Shown: piece by piece, positions 12,350 through 28,164 of the stretch
How the letters are laid out: every line of letters begins with the position of its first letter
Numbering within the stretch: position 1 is the first letter of the stretch
NCBI GenBank assembly: GCA_963930775.1
Contig: OZ005705.1
Location: forward strand, 5,890,001-5,954,000
Length of the DNA stretch: 64,000 bases
Direction of reading: 5' to 3'
Origin: Cliona cf. orientalis
Taxonomy: Eukaryota > Porifera > Demospongiae > Clionaida > Clionaidae
Notes under the pieces: model-generated
Told to the model about the DNA's origin: nothing
What the model saw: the letters and a program-made list of their open reading frames with translations, nothing else
Database searches by the model: none
Made by a program: the position numbers and the translations under genes

Positions 12350-15300
12350 TTAAATAACGTGATTGCTGTCGTTGACCTGAGTATCATTATCGTGTGGTTG
12401 AGTGTTTGTACTGTGATTTAGTGGCAGAGATGTGGGTGGAGCATTGCTCCTAGTGGGTGGAGCGTCACTTCCGGTGGGTGGGGTTTCTTCTGTGCCTGCA
12501 CCACCATTGGGTGGGGGTGTGACATCATAAGTGCCCACCGCAGTGTCGCCATCCTCTGCGTTACCGCTGTCAGGATCCACGTCCACTCTCCTCGTCTTAG
12601 AAGATTCTTTCACTCGTGCCTTGAGTACTTCTGATGGAAATACCTCTTGTTCAATCACCTTGGCCACCATTCTGGGTCGGGGAGAAACAAAGGTAATTTT
12701 AAAATTTAGCCAGAGAGAGGGTGAATATCTCACACAATAACAGTCTTCAGAATAAGAGGGTAAACACCTATAATAAGATGGCACCAAAACTCTAGAAGGA
12801 GGGGGGGGGGGGGGGTGGGGCAACTCCTAGCATAGATAACCAATATTACCATACTTAATTTAATACAACGCATGAAAAAAATAATATTAATTTTAGTTCT
12901 GAGAGAAAAATGCACGTTTTTCTGGTAAAGGTAGTCAATCACTCCATAAAACATTATGAGAATTAATGCTAATTTCTTGTGTTAAATTGGGTCATGCGTT
13001 GTATTCGGTACTACTCCTGCATTGTATAAAATTGAATGCATTTGTAGGCCAGTCAACCAAGCTAACCTTGGTATGAGGGCAATGAGTGGAGTGACGAGGA
13101 GAACCAGCCAAAACTCAGCCCGGGTGGAGGCACGCTGCATGATCCAAAAGGTGTCCTGCATGGCCTGCCGACTGTCAATGGCAGTGTAGACGTAGTTGAT
13201 GACGAATGTCACAACCACACTGCCCCAGAGGATGACATGATGGACAACCGTCTGAGGAGAGAGAGAGAAGGGAGAGGGAGGGAGAGAGTGAAGAGAAAGA
13301 GAGAGAGAGAGAGGAAAGGATGAAGTAAGGGAAGCCATTCTTTTGTGAGTAACAAACTCACCCAGTGTAGAGTCTCGACAGCAAGATGTAGTGAAACAAC
13401 AACAACAGCCGAAAGATTCAGGAGAAATCCAAATTCTGTAATTCCTACATCTGTCGTGTAGTAGGCCTGAAACAACAAAAACAGCAAAAAAAAAACACAT
13501 TAAACATGACACATACATGTAATGCTATGCAGCTGCAGGTCCAAGCACAGCTGGGCACTTTAAGTCAACAGGGTCAGTTCCGAACCCATTAAAAAAAATC
13601 ACGAAATCGCAAGCAGTAAGTAACCTTTAGGTAATGGTCGTCACGTAAACACGCAAGCACTTCACTCACCCCATATGCCACAAAGAATATCACTGCACTT
13701 TGATAGACGCCATCGAAAATGGAGAGCCAAGACTTCCATCGTGTGTAGACCTTTGAGCACCTTCCATCTTCATAGAGCTGCTTGTCTCTCATCAGCGTGG
13801 GCGCCAAGAGGTCCTGGTCAGCAATGGCTACCAATATGATCGGAAGAGAGGTGTAGATCAAATTGAAGACAATCAGATTGAGACTGTCTATGACACGAGC
13901 TCCAGAGAATGCACAGAAGATTTGATACCAGAAGAGGAGAAGGGCATAGGCCTGCAGGGGGAGAGAGAGAGAGAAGAGAGAGGGGAAGGGAGAGAGAGGG
14001 AAAGGGAGGGAGAGAGGGAGGGGAGGGAGGAGGAGAGAGTACATCACTTATCCAGTACCTCTAAACTATCAAGCTACATAAATATGAAGCAACTCACCAC
14101 GTTCTTATAGAAGAAGTAATACATCATATTTCCAAGCCTGGAGTAACTCCAGTGTCCATGCACCAGCAACAGTTTGACCAGAAACTTAAATCTAGCCATG
14201 GCAAAGTCGCTGGCCATCACCGCCTGCATTCCCTCCTTTCCAGCAATCCCCACGCCAACATTGGCCTTCTGCATCATACTCACATCGTTCGCTCCGTCAC
14301 CAATAGCCAAGGTCATCTGCCTCAGTTGGACCTTCACTAAATCGACAACCGCTGCTTTCTGGAGTGGTGTGGCTCTACAGCATATGACGGCATGACATCG
14401 CTTGGCTACTGCTAGGAACAGGCATTTTAGAGCTGGACTGAGAGCAAAGTGGAGAGTTGGTCCGTCGATGACAAGAGCCTTGGGCTTTCCCGTGAGGTGA
14501 ACAGGGCTGGAGTTACAGGACCCACCCGAGCGAAAGATCTTCTTGAGGAGAGGGATACGAGAGAGGATGGAGTCGGATTCGTCGCTACCTGTGCTGCCCT
14601 GGTCTATACCACTCCTGGTGTTCACACGAGAAGGACCGTCCATCTTCTCCAGGTCTCCTTTGTAGTGCTGCAGCTCAGCTCTACACTGCTCCTATAGGAA
14701 CAATAGGATAGGCTTTCACCTTAGCAATACAGATTTTATGTGGTAAAGGTCACCATAATATGTGACCTTAAATCAATGTGCTTACAATCGATTTTGAATT
14801 AAGGCCACCATTACCAACTACAACTACAACCTTTGAACCTGCAAATTCAGACACACCACTGCAAAGTGCAGAGCTGCTTGGATTCCCACCCATAGCTATG
14901 CAGCCTCAGATGATGATGTGTCAATTCTACTAGCCACTCACTGTCACATGGTGGTGTCATGTGCTAAAAAAGGTTACATAAACTACTTAGTATTGTATGG
15001 TACTATCAAGTTTCGTACGGATTGAGCACAATGGGAACTCTGATGATTAATACCTTCATCACATATCATACCAATCTGCTGCATATAATATTATACACTC
15101 AGCCTATCCACTACTTCAATATGCTCAGCTATTGGTATACATACATACTGTATATCTCAGGTGAAATTCCCGGCTTTACAGTAAACTACCCTCCAGTCTG
15201 ATTCAGCGTAACTATAATAATATGTTAAGGAAACCACAATAGTTGGATACAGTTCGGGTACACATCGACATGTCAAGGTGATACTGTGAGTCAGAGTGTG

Positions 15301-17862
15301 AATCCAGATTACACACACACACACACACACATGCTCTGTGAGTGTGAATCCAGCAGTTACTAAAGACCTAACAGTTGAACCCTCCCATTGTGTATGTCTG
15401 CCAACAAGAAAGCCAATGACTACAGGTAGTTACTAGTCATATATACCATTATTATCATCATAACCATTACTGTTACATGTAACTAGCCGTACCATATCAT
15501 ATGCATTGATGGCGATGACGTCCATGCTCCCGTCGATGAGGTGAGAGGAGTAGCCGATGTTAATGGCCGTCTCCTGCTTGTCCCCAGTCAGCACCCACAC
15601 CTTAATACCAGCCTCCTTCAAGCTGTCTATAGCCTCGGGGACACCCTCCTGTAGACGATCCTCAATACCTGTGGCTCCTGATGCACAGAAAAAGGGAAGG
15701 AGGACGGGATGAAATTTTTAACTTATAATCAGATGAAGCCTAGTATGTGATCAATGTAGATAAGTGGACTAAATGAGGGAGAGGAGAGAGAAACGGAATG
15801 AGAGGAGGAGAAAGAAAGGGAAGGAGGGATGGAGAGAGAGAGAGAGAGAAACTTACCTAGCAGTAGGAGCTTCTGTTCAATTTGACAGTTGGACTGGAAG
15901 ACCTTCTCATCCCTCTGCTCAACTGACAGCTCAGCATTTTCCCTCTCCTCCTTCCATCGTCCATACTCCTCGTCATCTAACTCCTGTATGCATGTATGTA
16001 CATACATAATATTATACGCAAAATTAATGACAACATCACAGTAGCTATAATACATCTGCCACATCAAGAGCACTGTCACCAACAGCAGGTGGCCTATGTG
16101 CTCCCACTAAAAATGAAAGTATGCTCTACAACCGACACCCCATTAGAATTATGTGTGGTAGAGATGATGGAGCAGCATTTTTCTCTGGGAGAGGAGGAGG
16201 GGGGGATGGGGATCACCTTGCAATATCAAATTTAGCTTCATGGTCACAAAGGTTACCAAGTGGGGGAGAGGGATAGATGGCGAACTGAAATTTTCCTACT
16301 TCTTACGATGAAAAGCATGAAGAATTTTTGACTTGTACAAACACTAAGACTACATACAACTAATTTGTTATAGTGGTGCAGCATCCTCGTACATGTAAAT
16401 ATCCATATGACTATACATGCATGTAAGTGTTTCATCTCACCCGTCTAGCGAGGCAGAGTATCCTCAGCCCGAGCCTGGCATACATGTCGAGGTGATCCTG
16501 AGTGAGCCTCTTCACGAAAGCCTCGTGTTGTCTCTGCTCGATGCTCATTGGCTTTTCTCGTTCTACACCATCCGACGACGGCGAGAGCGGGTTAGAGGTA
16601 GCGGGGGACACGGGGGTACTGGTGCTTAACGAGAACACACGTCTGTGTGACTGAGCCGGGTGTACGAGCTTGGCATAAATCGCTGAGTCGGCACCCTTGG
16701 AGTAGAGCATGACCTTTGCACCTTCCTTCCTCTCCCTCACGACTATCGACATGCACTTGCGCTCAGAGTCAAACTCTAGAACGTGCAGCACATCGTACTC
16801 TAGGACCTCTTCCTTCGGAGTGAAGACTGCACAGTAGGTGGGGGAACGAGTGAGTAGAGTGTAGCCATAGGACCGAGCAGCCTGCAAAAAAAGAAGTGTG
16901 TCTATAAATAAGATAGTGTATTGGATAGTCTGCCACTGCAATAGAATACATGGGTAGTTTATAACGTGCTAAGTTTTGCTCAACAGTGAAAGTTTTACTG
17001 CGAGCAAAAATATCCAACTAGGGAACGCTAATGCGAATTAAATGCAAACTGTCCAGTTAGTGTAACTGTAAGTTCAGCTAGTGATGGTTACACCTGCACA
17101 CAAGAGGATTTGACTGGGCATCTTGTGGTCCAACAGATAACTGATCAACCATAATGAAAACACAACCAATACCATGTACAAGAACTGTGCATCCATGCAT
17201 GGGAAAGGATCTAGCACAGTTCGGCTGCTATCAACACAGAATGAATGAATGAAGTCTCCATCCATAACATTAGGCTAAGCCTGAACTATCATGTACACCT
17301 ATTGAACCTTCATCATGTACATGACATGGTACATTTATATGTGCATGTCCTTGTACATGTACATGTATACTATAGCTGTGACTCACTTCAACTAGAGCTG
17401 CCTCGTCAGGTGACTCCGCCTCGTAGCGTAGAGCCATCACCTTCTCCCTGGTCACCCCCTCACTGCCTCTCCCCCTCACCAGCCCACTCTCTACAGCATT
17501 AGACACAACCACCGTGTTGCATATCGCCATGGTGATGAAGAACTCCTCAATCTGGGACTCGCTGAGCTCGGCACTTCTCATGTTGATCACCAGCGATCGA
17601 TCAAGTACCAAAGCAGGAGCCTGCATAGGTAGGTATTAATTGGCAGGAGATAATGTTATAAAACACAGAGAGAAGACCAGCTACACATACAAAATTTTGG
17701 AGGACACTGCATGATGTGGACATGTGCATGCAAGCTGACCTGGTACATAGGGAAGTCCACCATCTCTTCGTGGCTATGCTCACTGTCAACACTGGTCAGG
17801 GCAGTGGAGTGATCAGTCAGCGATGCAGTGTCACCACCATTGTATTTATCAAATTCACCTGG

Positions 17863-17934
<72 letters not shown>

Positions 17935-20900
17935 GGAGAGGGAGAGGGAGAGAGAGAGAGAGAGAGAAGAGAAAGAGAGAGCGAGCTGAAAGTCGGTCCA
18001 TCTTCCTAAAAATTACCACCGTACTCACTTGCAAGAGTGTGTGGGTAGTTGGTCCCATCAATTGAGCAGCATCGAAACACCATCTGGTTCTCAGTCAGCG
18101 TTCCTGTCTTATCAGAGAAGACATACTGAATCTGCCCCAGGTCCTCGCTGATGTTCAAGGCCCTGCACTGAAAGGGGGTGTCCGTGGGAGCATAGTACAT
18201 GTCACGGTCCCAATTGATGAAGTAGATTTGAATGAACTTGACTATCTCAACAGTTACATAGAGGGAGATTGGGACAATCACCTAAAATTTAAGAATCAGT
18301 ACAATAATATTATTATACATTCTTGGATTCTCCAAGTATACAGAGGATGATGTCATCACTCACTTGGTAGAGGATGATGAAGGTCCAGAATCGAATGAAC
18401 CCTTCAAGGGCAGGGTGGTTGTCATCGTTGATGGAGAAGGGAAAGAATGTGGCCCCACTATCAAGGTTCATGGATGTCCATATTCCACTTGCTATATACA
18501 ACATATAACATGTGAAGCACATGTAAGAGTAAATGCGAGGAAGTAATGCTGCTAAATATTATGACATGCCTAACACATGCAAGAGTGTATAGGAGGGAGG
18601 GAGGGAGAGAGAGAGAGAGGGAGGGAGGGAGAATGATTGTTGATAATGGAATGATACAGAAGTGGAGAATGGAGAGAGAGAGATCTTAGAGAGGGCGGCT
18701 GTATTATTGAGGTGTCTAATTTTATGGAAACAGTGAACTAGCCAACTGCCCGGCAATGTTAATAGCCGCTCACCAATGCCTCCGCCGACAGAGATAAGCA
18801 GAAGCAGGACGAGTTGTGCAATGACTTCAAGATTGATGTCCTTCTCCAGTTTGCTTCTCTTTGCTCTCAGACCCGTGTTATTCAGCAGAGCCTTGGTGTC
18901 ATGGCCTACACAGTGCACACAGAAAAGGTGCTAATGTTAAATAATTACTATTACCGGTATATATAAATATTGAAAATTGATACATGAAAAATTTCCACAC
19001 TATGCAAGCAACGTGCAAAAACATAATCATTCCTAAGAGAAAACAGCCTCAAAATGGATTATAAAACTTGGCACTAATCAACTTCTTAACACTTAGATCG
19101 TAGATTAGCATTTTTCACTGTTAGTTGCAGCATGCACCATGGAAATAAATTACGGTAATCAAATTTATCTCGCACATTGTACACGACAAAGGTCGTCCGC
19201 CAAACAAAGTCGTAAAATATTCGCGATCTACGCAGCTAATTTCTGACAATCGTGCATGCAATGGGAGGGGCACACACAATGCATTCCTTTTCTTTACCTG
19301 CATAGACGATGATTCCAAAGACCTGGGTGGTGTTCCTGACAACACAGCCCCTCAGTAACAGGTGGTTCCTATTGACAATGGTCCGCTGGCCATTGCCATC
19401 AATACTGCAGGGGAGGGAGGGGAGGGAGGGGAGGGAGGGGAGGCAGGGCTGGTTAATACAATTCTGAATAACTGCATCACTTATAAATGTAAAATAAATT
19501 AAACAGCCATGTTTTAAAAACATGGGTACTACAATACAGTGTGCATTCAAATATTACTAGTTTTATCAGATCATGACATAGTCTCGTTCCCAGATCCCAC
19601 CCCACAAAAGGAGGAGAGGGTCTAGCTGGTACACATCGAACACTTTCTGGGGCTTGTTTCTGAATATCGATGCACCAATCAGATTCACGCCATGTAGCTT
19701 GCAGGTGATTATCATGTGATACCGCGCTATAGCCAACTACTGCTGAGGGTGAGAGCCGTTGATGCGTTGCCATGACAATCATATGACGTGTTGCATCCTG
19801 TGCACCCCAAAAAGCACTCAATGTGTACCAGACCCTTTCTTCCTTTTTGGGTGGGGTCTGGGGACGAGACTACATACTAGGCTACAACACTTTTGTAACA
19901 TTCCATTAACAACAACCGCTGTCTACATTCTACAAGTGATTTAGCAAACCTTACATGTAGCCATTAAAATCGTAGATTTTGGTATGAGGAGCTTCACAGT
20001 ACAGAGATCCAGTGAAGTCCTTCGGAGAGAAGGAGGAGGCCTGTATGTGTGTGGGTGGGTGCGTGGCATTGCATGTATGTTATGTGTAATGGGCAGTGGG
20101 CGGGTATGTGCATTGATGAAATTCAGAATTCCTTGCAGGATGAACTTTGGATTACAGCACTAGTACATGTATCCCCTGACAAACCTCCACTCCATATTCA
20201 TAGCAATCCCAACACTTACTACAATATGTACACAATCAAACTAAACAAGGTTTTGGTTTGTTCCTGAACCATGAGGGTCCTTCCCTTCCCCAGAACAAAT
20301 ACCATAATATGGCCCAGGGCTAAATTTGCACATACTGCAGCAGAATCATGCACTAAAATTAATATCGCTAAAATTGCAAACACTTCTCAATCAAATACAG
20401 CCCATACCCAGAGAGATGCATGCATAAAGTACATGCAAGTCATGCAGAAAGGCATCATAGCGTGCCCAGCTGCCTACCTGTTCACTGCTTCTTTCCTGCA
20501 TAGCACCAGGGGCAACCACCCTCTGCTTCAGGTTGGTCTCCCCATCAATATTGGCCGTCTCAATGTAGCAAATGTTGTTAGCATCGCTCGAGTGAAGCAG
20601 CAAGATGTCGGCAGGTATGACATCATCGCAGTCGAGGCAGATGAAATCTCCGACGCGAATTTCGGACCACTTCTTCACAACAAATCTTCCCGTTTCCCTG
20701 TAGCAAATAATGAAATATCAAGTGTCAATAATTGCAGTCATGCTTATAAATTAAAATGAGGTGCCACGAAGTATAAGTGGATAATGACATTTGAGAGGGA
20801 AAGCAGCCAAAGGTGCGCACTAATTGGAATTATCCGCTGCAATGGCAACAACTATCTCACACCATAGATAATGCTCACACTCACCAGTCATACGCCTTGC

Positions 20901-21597
20901 ATAGTCTCCCGTTCTCCTTCCTGTCTGAACTATACCGACGGTAGTCCTCGAAAATGTCCTTGATAGCTGTCACTCCAAGTACGAATATCACAGGGGCAAA
21001 GCCAATCTCCTTCCCAACGGCCTCCACGGCCGGAACGAAGTTGAGCAAAGCGATGAAAATGAAGAAAAGGTTAGCCCATCTGTGCGCCTGCTCCCACAGG
21101 TTCTTCGGTATAAACGTGATGATGGTGTACTTGGTCGTATGGACGGCGTTGGAGTGCGGCGAAGATCGGTTGAAGACGCCAGGGATGCGAATGTGCTTGT
21201 ACCACTTTTGCAGGGGAAGAGACACGCTATTGGCCTCAAGGCACCTGTAGCCGGGAGGAGCACTAGACATAGGTGGCGATGCGGCCATTTCTGCTCCTCC
21301 ACCGTTGACTGCCATCGTGGAGTGAGTGCCAGAAGAGCCGTCACGCATCGCTCCAAGCGCGTTCCTGCCGCCTGACGTGGCTTCTGATTGTTTGGGGTCG
21401 GAAATGGGGGACTGGTAGTTGACCACACTTCCGTACGATCTTCTCCCACTGCCAGCGCTGTCGCCTAACAGTTTCCGACGAGCGGCTTCGTTTTCACCTT
21501 TGACCCACGCCCGCTCTTGCTCTCGACTGCCACTTTGCATGAGTTTACACTGCTGTGGAGAGTCGATTGCTATAAAGGTAATAGATTCCGGGATCAT
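12350..21597 (-). CDS. ATP10: Class-V P4-ATPase (phospholipid flippase), ATP10 family
   Basis: Multi-pass lipid flippase. Seventeen exons sum to 1410 aa: 20885-21597, 20478-20697, 19955-20040, 19298-19404, 18774-18905, 18364-18491, 18029-18281, 17740-17858, 17387-17620, 16441-16881, 15857-15983, 15493-15677, 14098-14691, 13670-13951, 13362-13466, 13067-13251, 12350-12671. Seen: [11 protein letters not shown] in TM1, characteristic of ATP10[13 protein letters not shown] in the actuator region; PISLYV in TM4; phosphorylation site [21 protein letters not shown] and [11 protein letters not shown] in the nucleotide domain; [26 protein letters not shown]; then the remaining membrane segments and a hydrophilic tail. 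The partner is probably a CDC50 protein, as for most P4-ATPases. The start at 21597 is the first ATG of a hydrophilic N-terminus of about 130 residues; a CTTTATAG just inside it could instead be an acceptor, so the true start is uncertain. Confidence 0.93.
12862..13005. repeat. Decayed MITE related to the TGTTTATGC family
   Basis: Short inverted ends AATACAACGCATGA / TCATGCGTTGTATT and an internal TTTTTCTGGTAAAGGTAGTCA similar to the copies at 11367 and 40602. It lies in the last intron of the P4-ATPase gene. Confidence 0.55.
17866..17929 (+). repeat. GA microsatellite
   Basis: About 64 bp of pure GA, then impure GA-rich sequence to about 17980, in a P4-ATPase intron. It lies just inside the acceptor side of the exon 17740-17858 and acts as the CT-rich polypyrimidine stretch on the sense strand. 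Confidence 0.9.
19579..19872. mobile_element. MITE of about 294 bp with long terminal inverted repeats, TAGYCTCG family
   Basis: The left end TAGTCTCGTTCCCAGATCCC is mirrored on the right by the complement of TAGTCTCGTCCCCAGACCCC. Similarity continues for about 55-60 bp through AAAGGGTCT and GGTACACAT motifs. It lies in an intron of the P4-ATPase gene and has no coding capacity. Confidence 0.8.
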
Positions 21598-21903
21598 GCA
21601 CCACAGCTCAGCTCAATCTCCCTTGGTACATGCGTAATATGACATACACAAGTCATGAGATCATCATGCACATATCACATGGCTAGGGAAAAACCCACCA
21701 AGATGTGCCACTGTACACACTAGCTATCAGTTTCGGTTTTAATACATTGCAGTTATAAGTACTGTAAGCATTCACACCATGCACATACAGACGGCCGCAC
21801 ACAAACACACCCTCCAAACAGTTACTAGTAACAGTAATGTTCATAACGTTTCACCAAAGGTATTGAAAGAAGCAATGAACAACAGAAACATCAACGATAA
21901 TAG
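21598..21903. other. Intergenic region between RPL9 3' end and ATP10 start
   Basis: About 306 bp separating two minus-strand genes. It must hold the RPL9 3' UTR and probably the ATP10 promoter or an unseen leader exon. No distinctive motif was recognised. Confidence 0.45.
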
Positions 21904-23294
21904 TTAAACCTCCACTGCCTCAACTGTGCCCTTTTCAGAGACATAAATGCCATCTAAGAATTTCCTGATATCTTTTCTCTTCACCAAAACTGCTTGATGA
22001 ATCAGTGCAGCTGAGACGTGTGTGCAAGAGAGAGAGCGAATGCAGATGATGAATAAACATTGCACGTAGATAGTGATGACCACTTACCAGACTGGGACAC
22101 AAGCTCCAGATCATTTCCCTCCACCTGGATCTCATCTTTGTTTCCAGTTGGGGAGCACTTGACACCTGTCCTCATCCTCACTGTACGTGTGTACTTCTCA
22201 CCAAGGAAGTTACGAATGTCAACCACAGTACCCTCCTCTCTCATGTTCAAGTTGATGGGAAAGTGAGCATAGACTGCTCTCATTTTGAAACGATAGCCCT
22301 ATATCACATGATAAGAGGACTTAATTTTCAACCAAATTCTTTTTTATCGACCTAACTACTCTGAAATACTATACATCATTCTATACAGTCATGCCAGATT
22401 TACCTTAGTATAGGCTCATAAAGATAATCAGGGTTTCATTTAGGATTTTCGTCAAGGGGGGGGGGGGGAGGCAAAGACTATAGTATATTTTTCCATCCAC
22501 AAAGGTGCTCATTAACTTGATTATATTAGGGGGTCTGGGGTATGCTCCCCCCAGGAAATTTTTCAACCACTGAGGCTGTTTCTGGTGGCTTCTGAGCACT
22601 CAGATGAGGAAAAAGCCTGTCAGCAATATCAAGGGCTTTGGGGTCTATAAGCCCTTGGTAATATCCACCGATTCCCCTCCATTTTGAGTCAAATGTTGCA
22701 GGATGTGGGATATGTCTCCTACCTCACATAGCGCAAAGCTTCAGCTAGTTTATGGGTGAAAATTGAGCAAAACTGCCGCTTTGGACACTATCACCGTTCA
22801 AACTTTTTACTTACACATGTACTGCATGTATGGATGGTGGTTACTAAATGAAACCCTGATAATTATAAGGGCGGAGTCTGAACTAAGCATTAAAATTTTT
22901 AATTTTAGTAAGCAGTTTGGAGATGCTCCCTATCAAAACTGCCTCCCATAACGGCACATCATCTCCACTTACATATGTCACTCCCTTGAACAAGTTCCTC
23001 AAGTGTCCGACGACAGTGTTGAGACAGGCCAGCTCCTTACGGTTGGCAAACCAGATGTCGATTCTCAGCCGGTTCTTGCCCACTTTCACCATCTCAATAC
23101 TGAGATGCTTGAAGGACTTGACTAGTGTCCCTCGCTTGCCCTTGACTGTCACTACGCGACTCTTGACGGAGAGAGTGACTGGTATGTGTGTGTCGTTAAG
23201 GTATGCAGGTGTTTATTATGAAATTTTTAAGGCTACATGTACACATACCATTACTCGGGATGTCAACTATCTTAGTTGCCTGTATGGTCCTCAT
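21904..23294 (-). CDS. RPL9: 60S ribosomal protein L9 (uL6)
   Basis: Large-subunit ribosomal protein near the GTPase centre. Coding exons 23249-23294, 22973-23178, 22088-22298 and 21904-22010 give 189 aa; human RPL9 is 192. Seen: [32 protein letters not shown] joined to [37 protein letters not shown], and the C-terminal [18 protein letters not shown]. The ATG directly follows a splice acceptor, so the 5' UTR is split: a leader exon ends at 23464 (donor AG|GTGAG) and intron 23295-23463 follows. The leader starts near a pyrimidine run (TTCTTTCTT on the minus strand, around 23503-23511), which suggests a 5'TOP mRNA as in other ribosomal protein genes. The intron 22299-22972 carries a TIR element. 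Confidence 0.97.
22424..22866. mobile_element. MITE of about 440 bp in RPL9 intron
   Basis: The end ATCAGGGTTTCATTTAG at about 22427-22443 is mirrored by CTAAATGAAACCCTGAT at about 22844-22860. The inner sequence includes a run of 13 G and an AGGGCTT/AAGCCCTTGG inverted pair. No coding capacity. Confidence 0.7.
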
Positions 23295-23637
23295 CTGTGT
23301 GAAAGATGGACAAAAAAGTTTGGCTATTTGTCGACAAATATCACAAAAAGTGATCATCCAAAGTCAAACTACATAGAAAGTACTTTTACCCAAGTGTATA
23401 TAGCAAGTCAATACGATGATAAACACCACGATTTCTACACCATTAGTAGATAACTTAACTCACCTTCTACACGTGTAAGGACACACGTCGGCTCCACTAT
23501 CAAGAAAGAATGCCATATGCGCATGCGCATCATAACCCCCCCACCCCCGTCGATATTGGCCACGCCCACGTGGTGTACATGTATTTTAGTACGCTGCGCC
23601 GTCAATTCACAGTTTGCATACACACAGCATCTTCAGC
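23295..23637. promoter_or_regulatory. Bidirectional promoter region, RPL9 / RING E3, with NRF1-like palindrome
   Basis: The two start codons are 343 bp apart and face away from each other. Part is the RPL9 leader exon and its intron (23295-about 23511). The remaining 125 bp contain TGCGCATGCGCA at 23518-23529, a perfect match to the palindromic NRF1 consensus, then a C-rich stretch. NRF1 use in this organism is inferred from the conserved motif only. Confidence 0.65.
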
Positions 23638-26948
<3,311 letters not shown>

Positions 26949-27945
26949 ACGGGCTTTTGAACAGTGAGTATTGTACAATTGTTGCCACAGAAACTTTAAA
27001 TTTACGACTACCATGGTGCTGTGCCTGTTCGCACGCAGCTATTATTTTATCAGTTTCCGTTTTCACTGTATTTTTGTTTTGCACGATCGCAGTGACACTA
27101 TTATTTTTTTAATTCTTGTTTATTTTTGCTTTACCTTTACAATGTCATGATTGTATAATACTACTATTTTGCCTACTTGTAATGATTATAACTTGACATC
27201 CTATACTGGTACAAATACAAAATTATTGTAATAATTGTACAGAAGAATAAACTATATTTAGTAGTAAGTTAGTTTCAGTAACAAATATGCTCCCTTACTT
27301 CCACGTCTTCTGATCAATCTACTCAATGTTTGGTATAGTGTACAATACAACCACTGGGTGCTTTTACCTCATGGGTCATGGGCATGCTTTACCAAATTAG
27401 TGTCTGGCTTATGACAGGAAATAGCTTCATGCAGCATAATAATATTATGCTTAAGCTCTGGAACTTTGTCATGTAAACAGTGTCCATGTAGGGATAATAT
27501 TATATGCTCTTTTGGTAGTTGTGTGTTTAATGATTAAGGGCCCCGTGTCACATGATCTATAGTCTATGAATAATGTTCATGTTATTGGGAAGCAATTATT
27601 GACATCACTAAGCTAACAGTGAACTATTATGGTTGCATGCATGCACTGTTGCTGTTGTTATAAATATTATATTATTATTATGAGCAAAGGTCAAAGTGCA
27701 TGCATGCAATCAAACGAATAGTAATTTGGCTTGTCCCCACTCTCTCTTGGGACGAGGCTAGCAGAATAATTTAATAGCACAACTATTATTATAGTAGTCA
27801 GGCCTGCCAACACAATGACTGAATTATTATTATTATACACATACACTAGACACAGACTACGTGTATTTCACGTCTCATGTATGAAATCGAAAATAGAGAT
27901 TTAAAAATGGCATGCATGTGCCATGTCACACAATGTGAGTTGATG
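26949..27945. other. Tail-to-tail intergenic region, RING E3 / PDE2A
   Basis: About 1 kb, AT-rich, between convergent genes. A polyadenylation signal AATAAA for the RING gene is at 27246-27251. A short TAGCCTCGTCCC-family half element lies near 27729-27762 (TTGTCCCC then GGGACGAGGCTA). No credible open frame was seen. Confidence 0.6.
27246..27251 (+). terminator. Polyadenylation signal of the RING gene
   Basis: AATAAA about 300 bp after the stop codon in AT-rich sequence, preceding a TAGTTTCAG/T-rich stretch. Position and orientation fit; the cleavage site is not known. Confidence 0.55.
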
Positions 27946-28087
27946 CTAGTGTTCTATAGGATCAGACGCTCTCCTCCCCTCCTTTTGAAGCTCCACCCAC
28001 TTCTTTCTATTGTTCTGAATGGCTTCACATGACTTGACAGCATTAGGTAACAGCTTCGATAAAACCCTGATGGTGGGAGGGAGAGGG

Positions 28088-28164
<77 letters not shown>

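Noticed and set aside
20271-20759. 162-codon plus-strand open frame
   Set aside because: Antisense to the P4-ATPase exon encoding [14 protein letters not shown].
22917-23453. 178-codon plus-strand open frame
   Set aside because: Antisense to RPL9 exon 3, whose translation matches uL6 closely.
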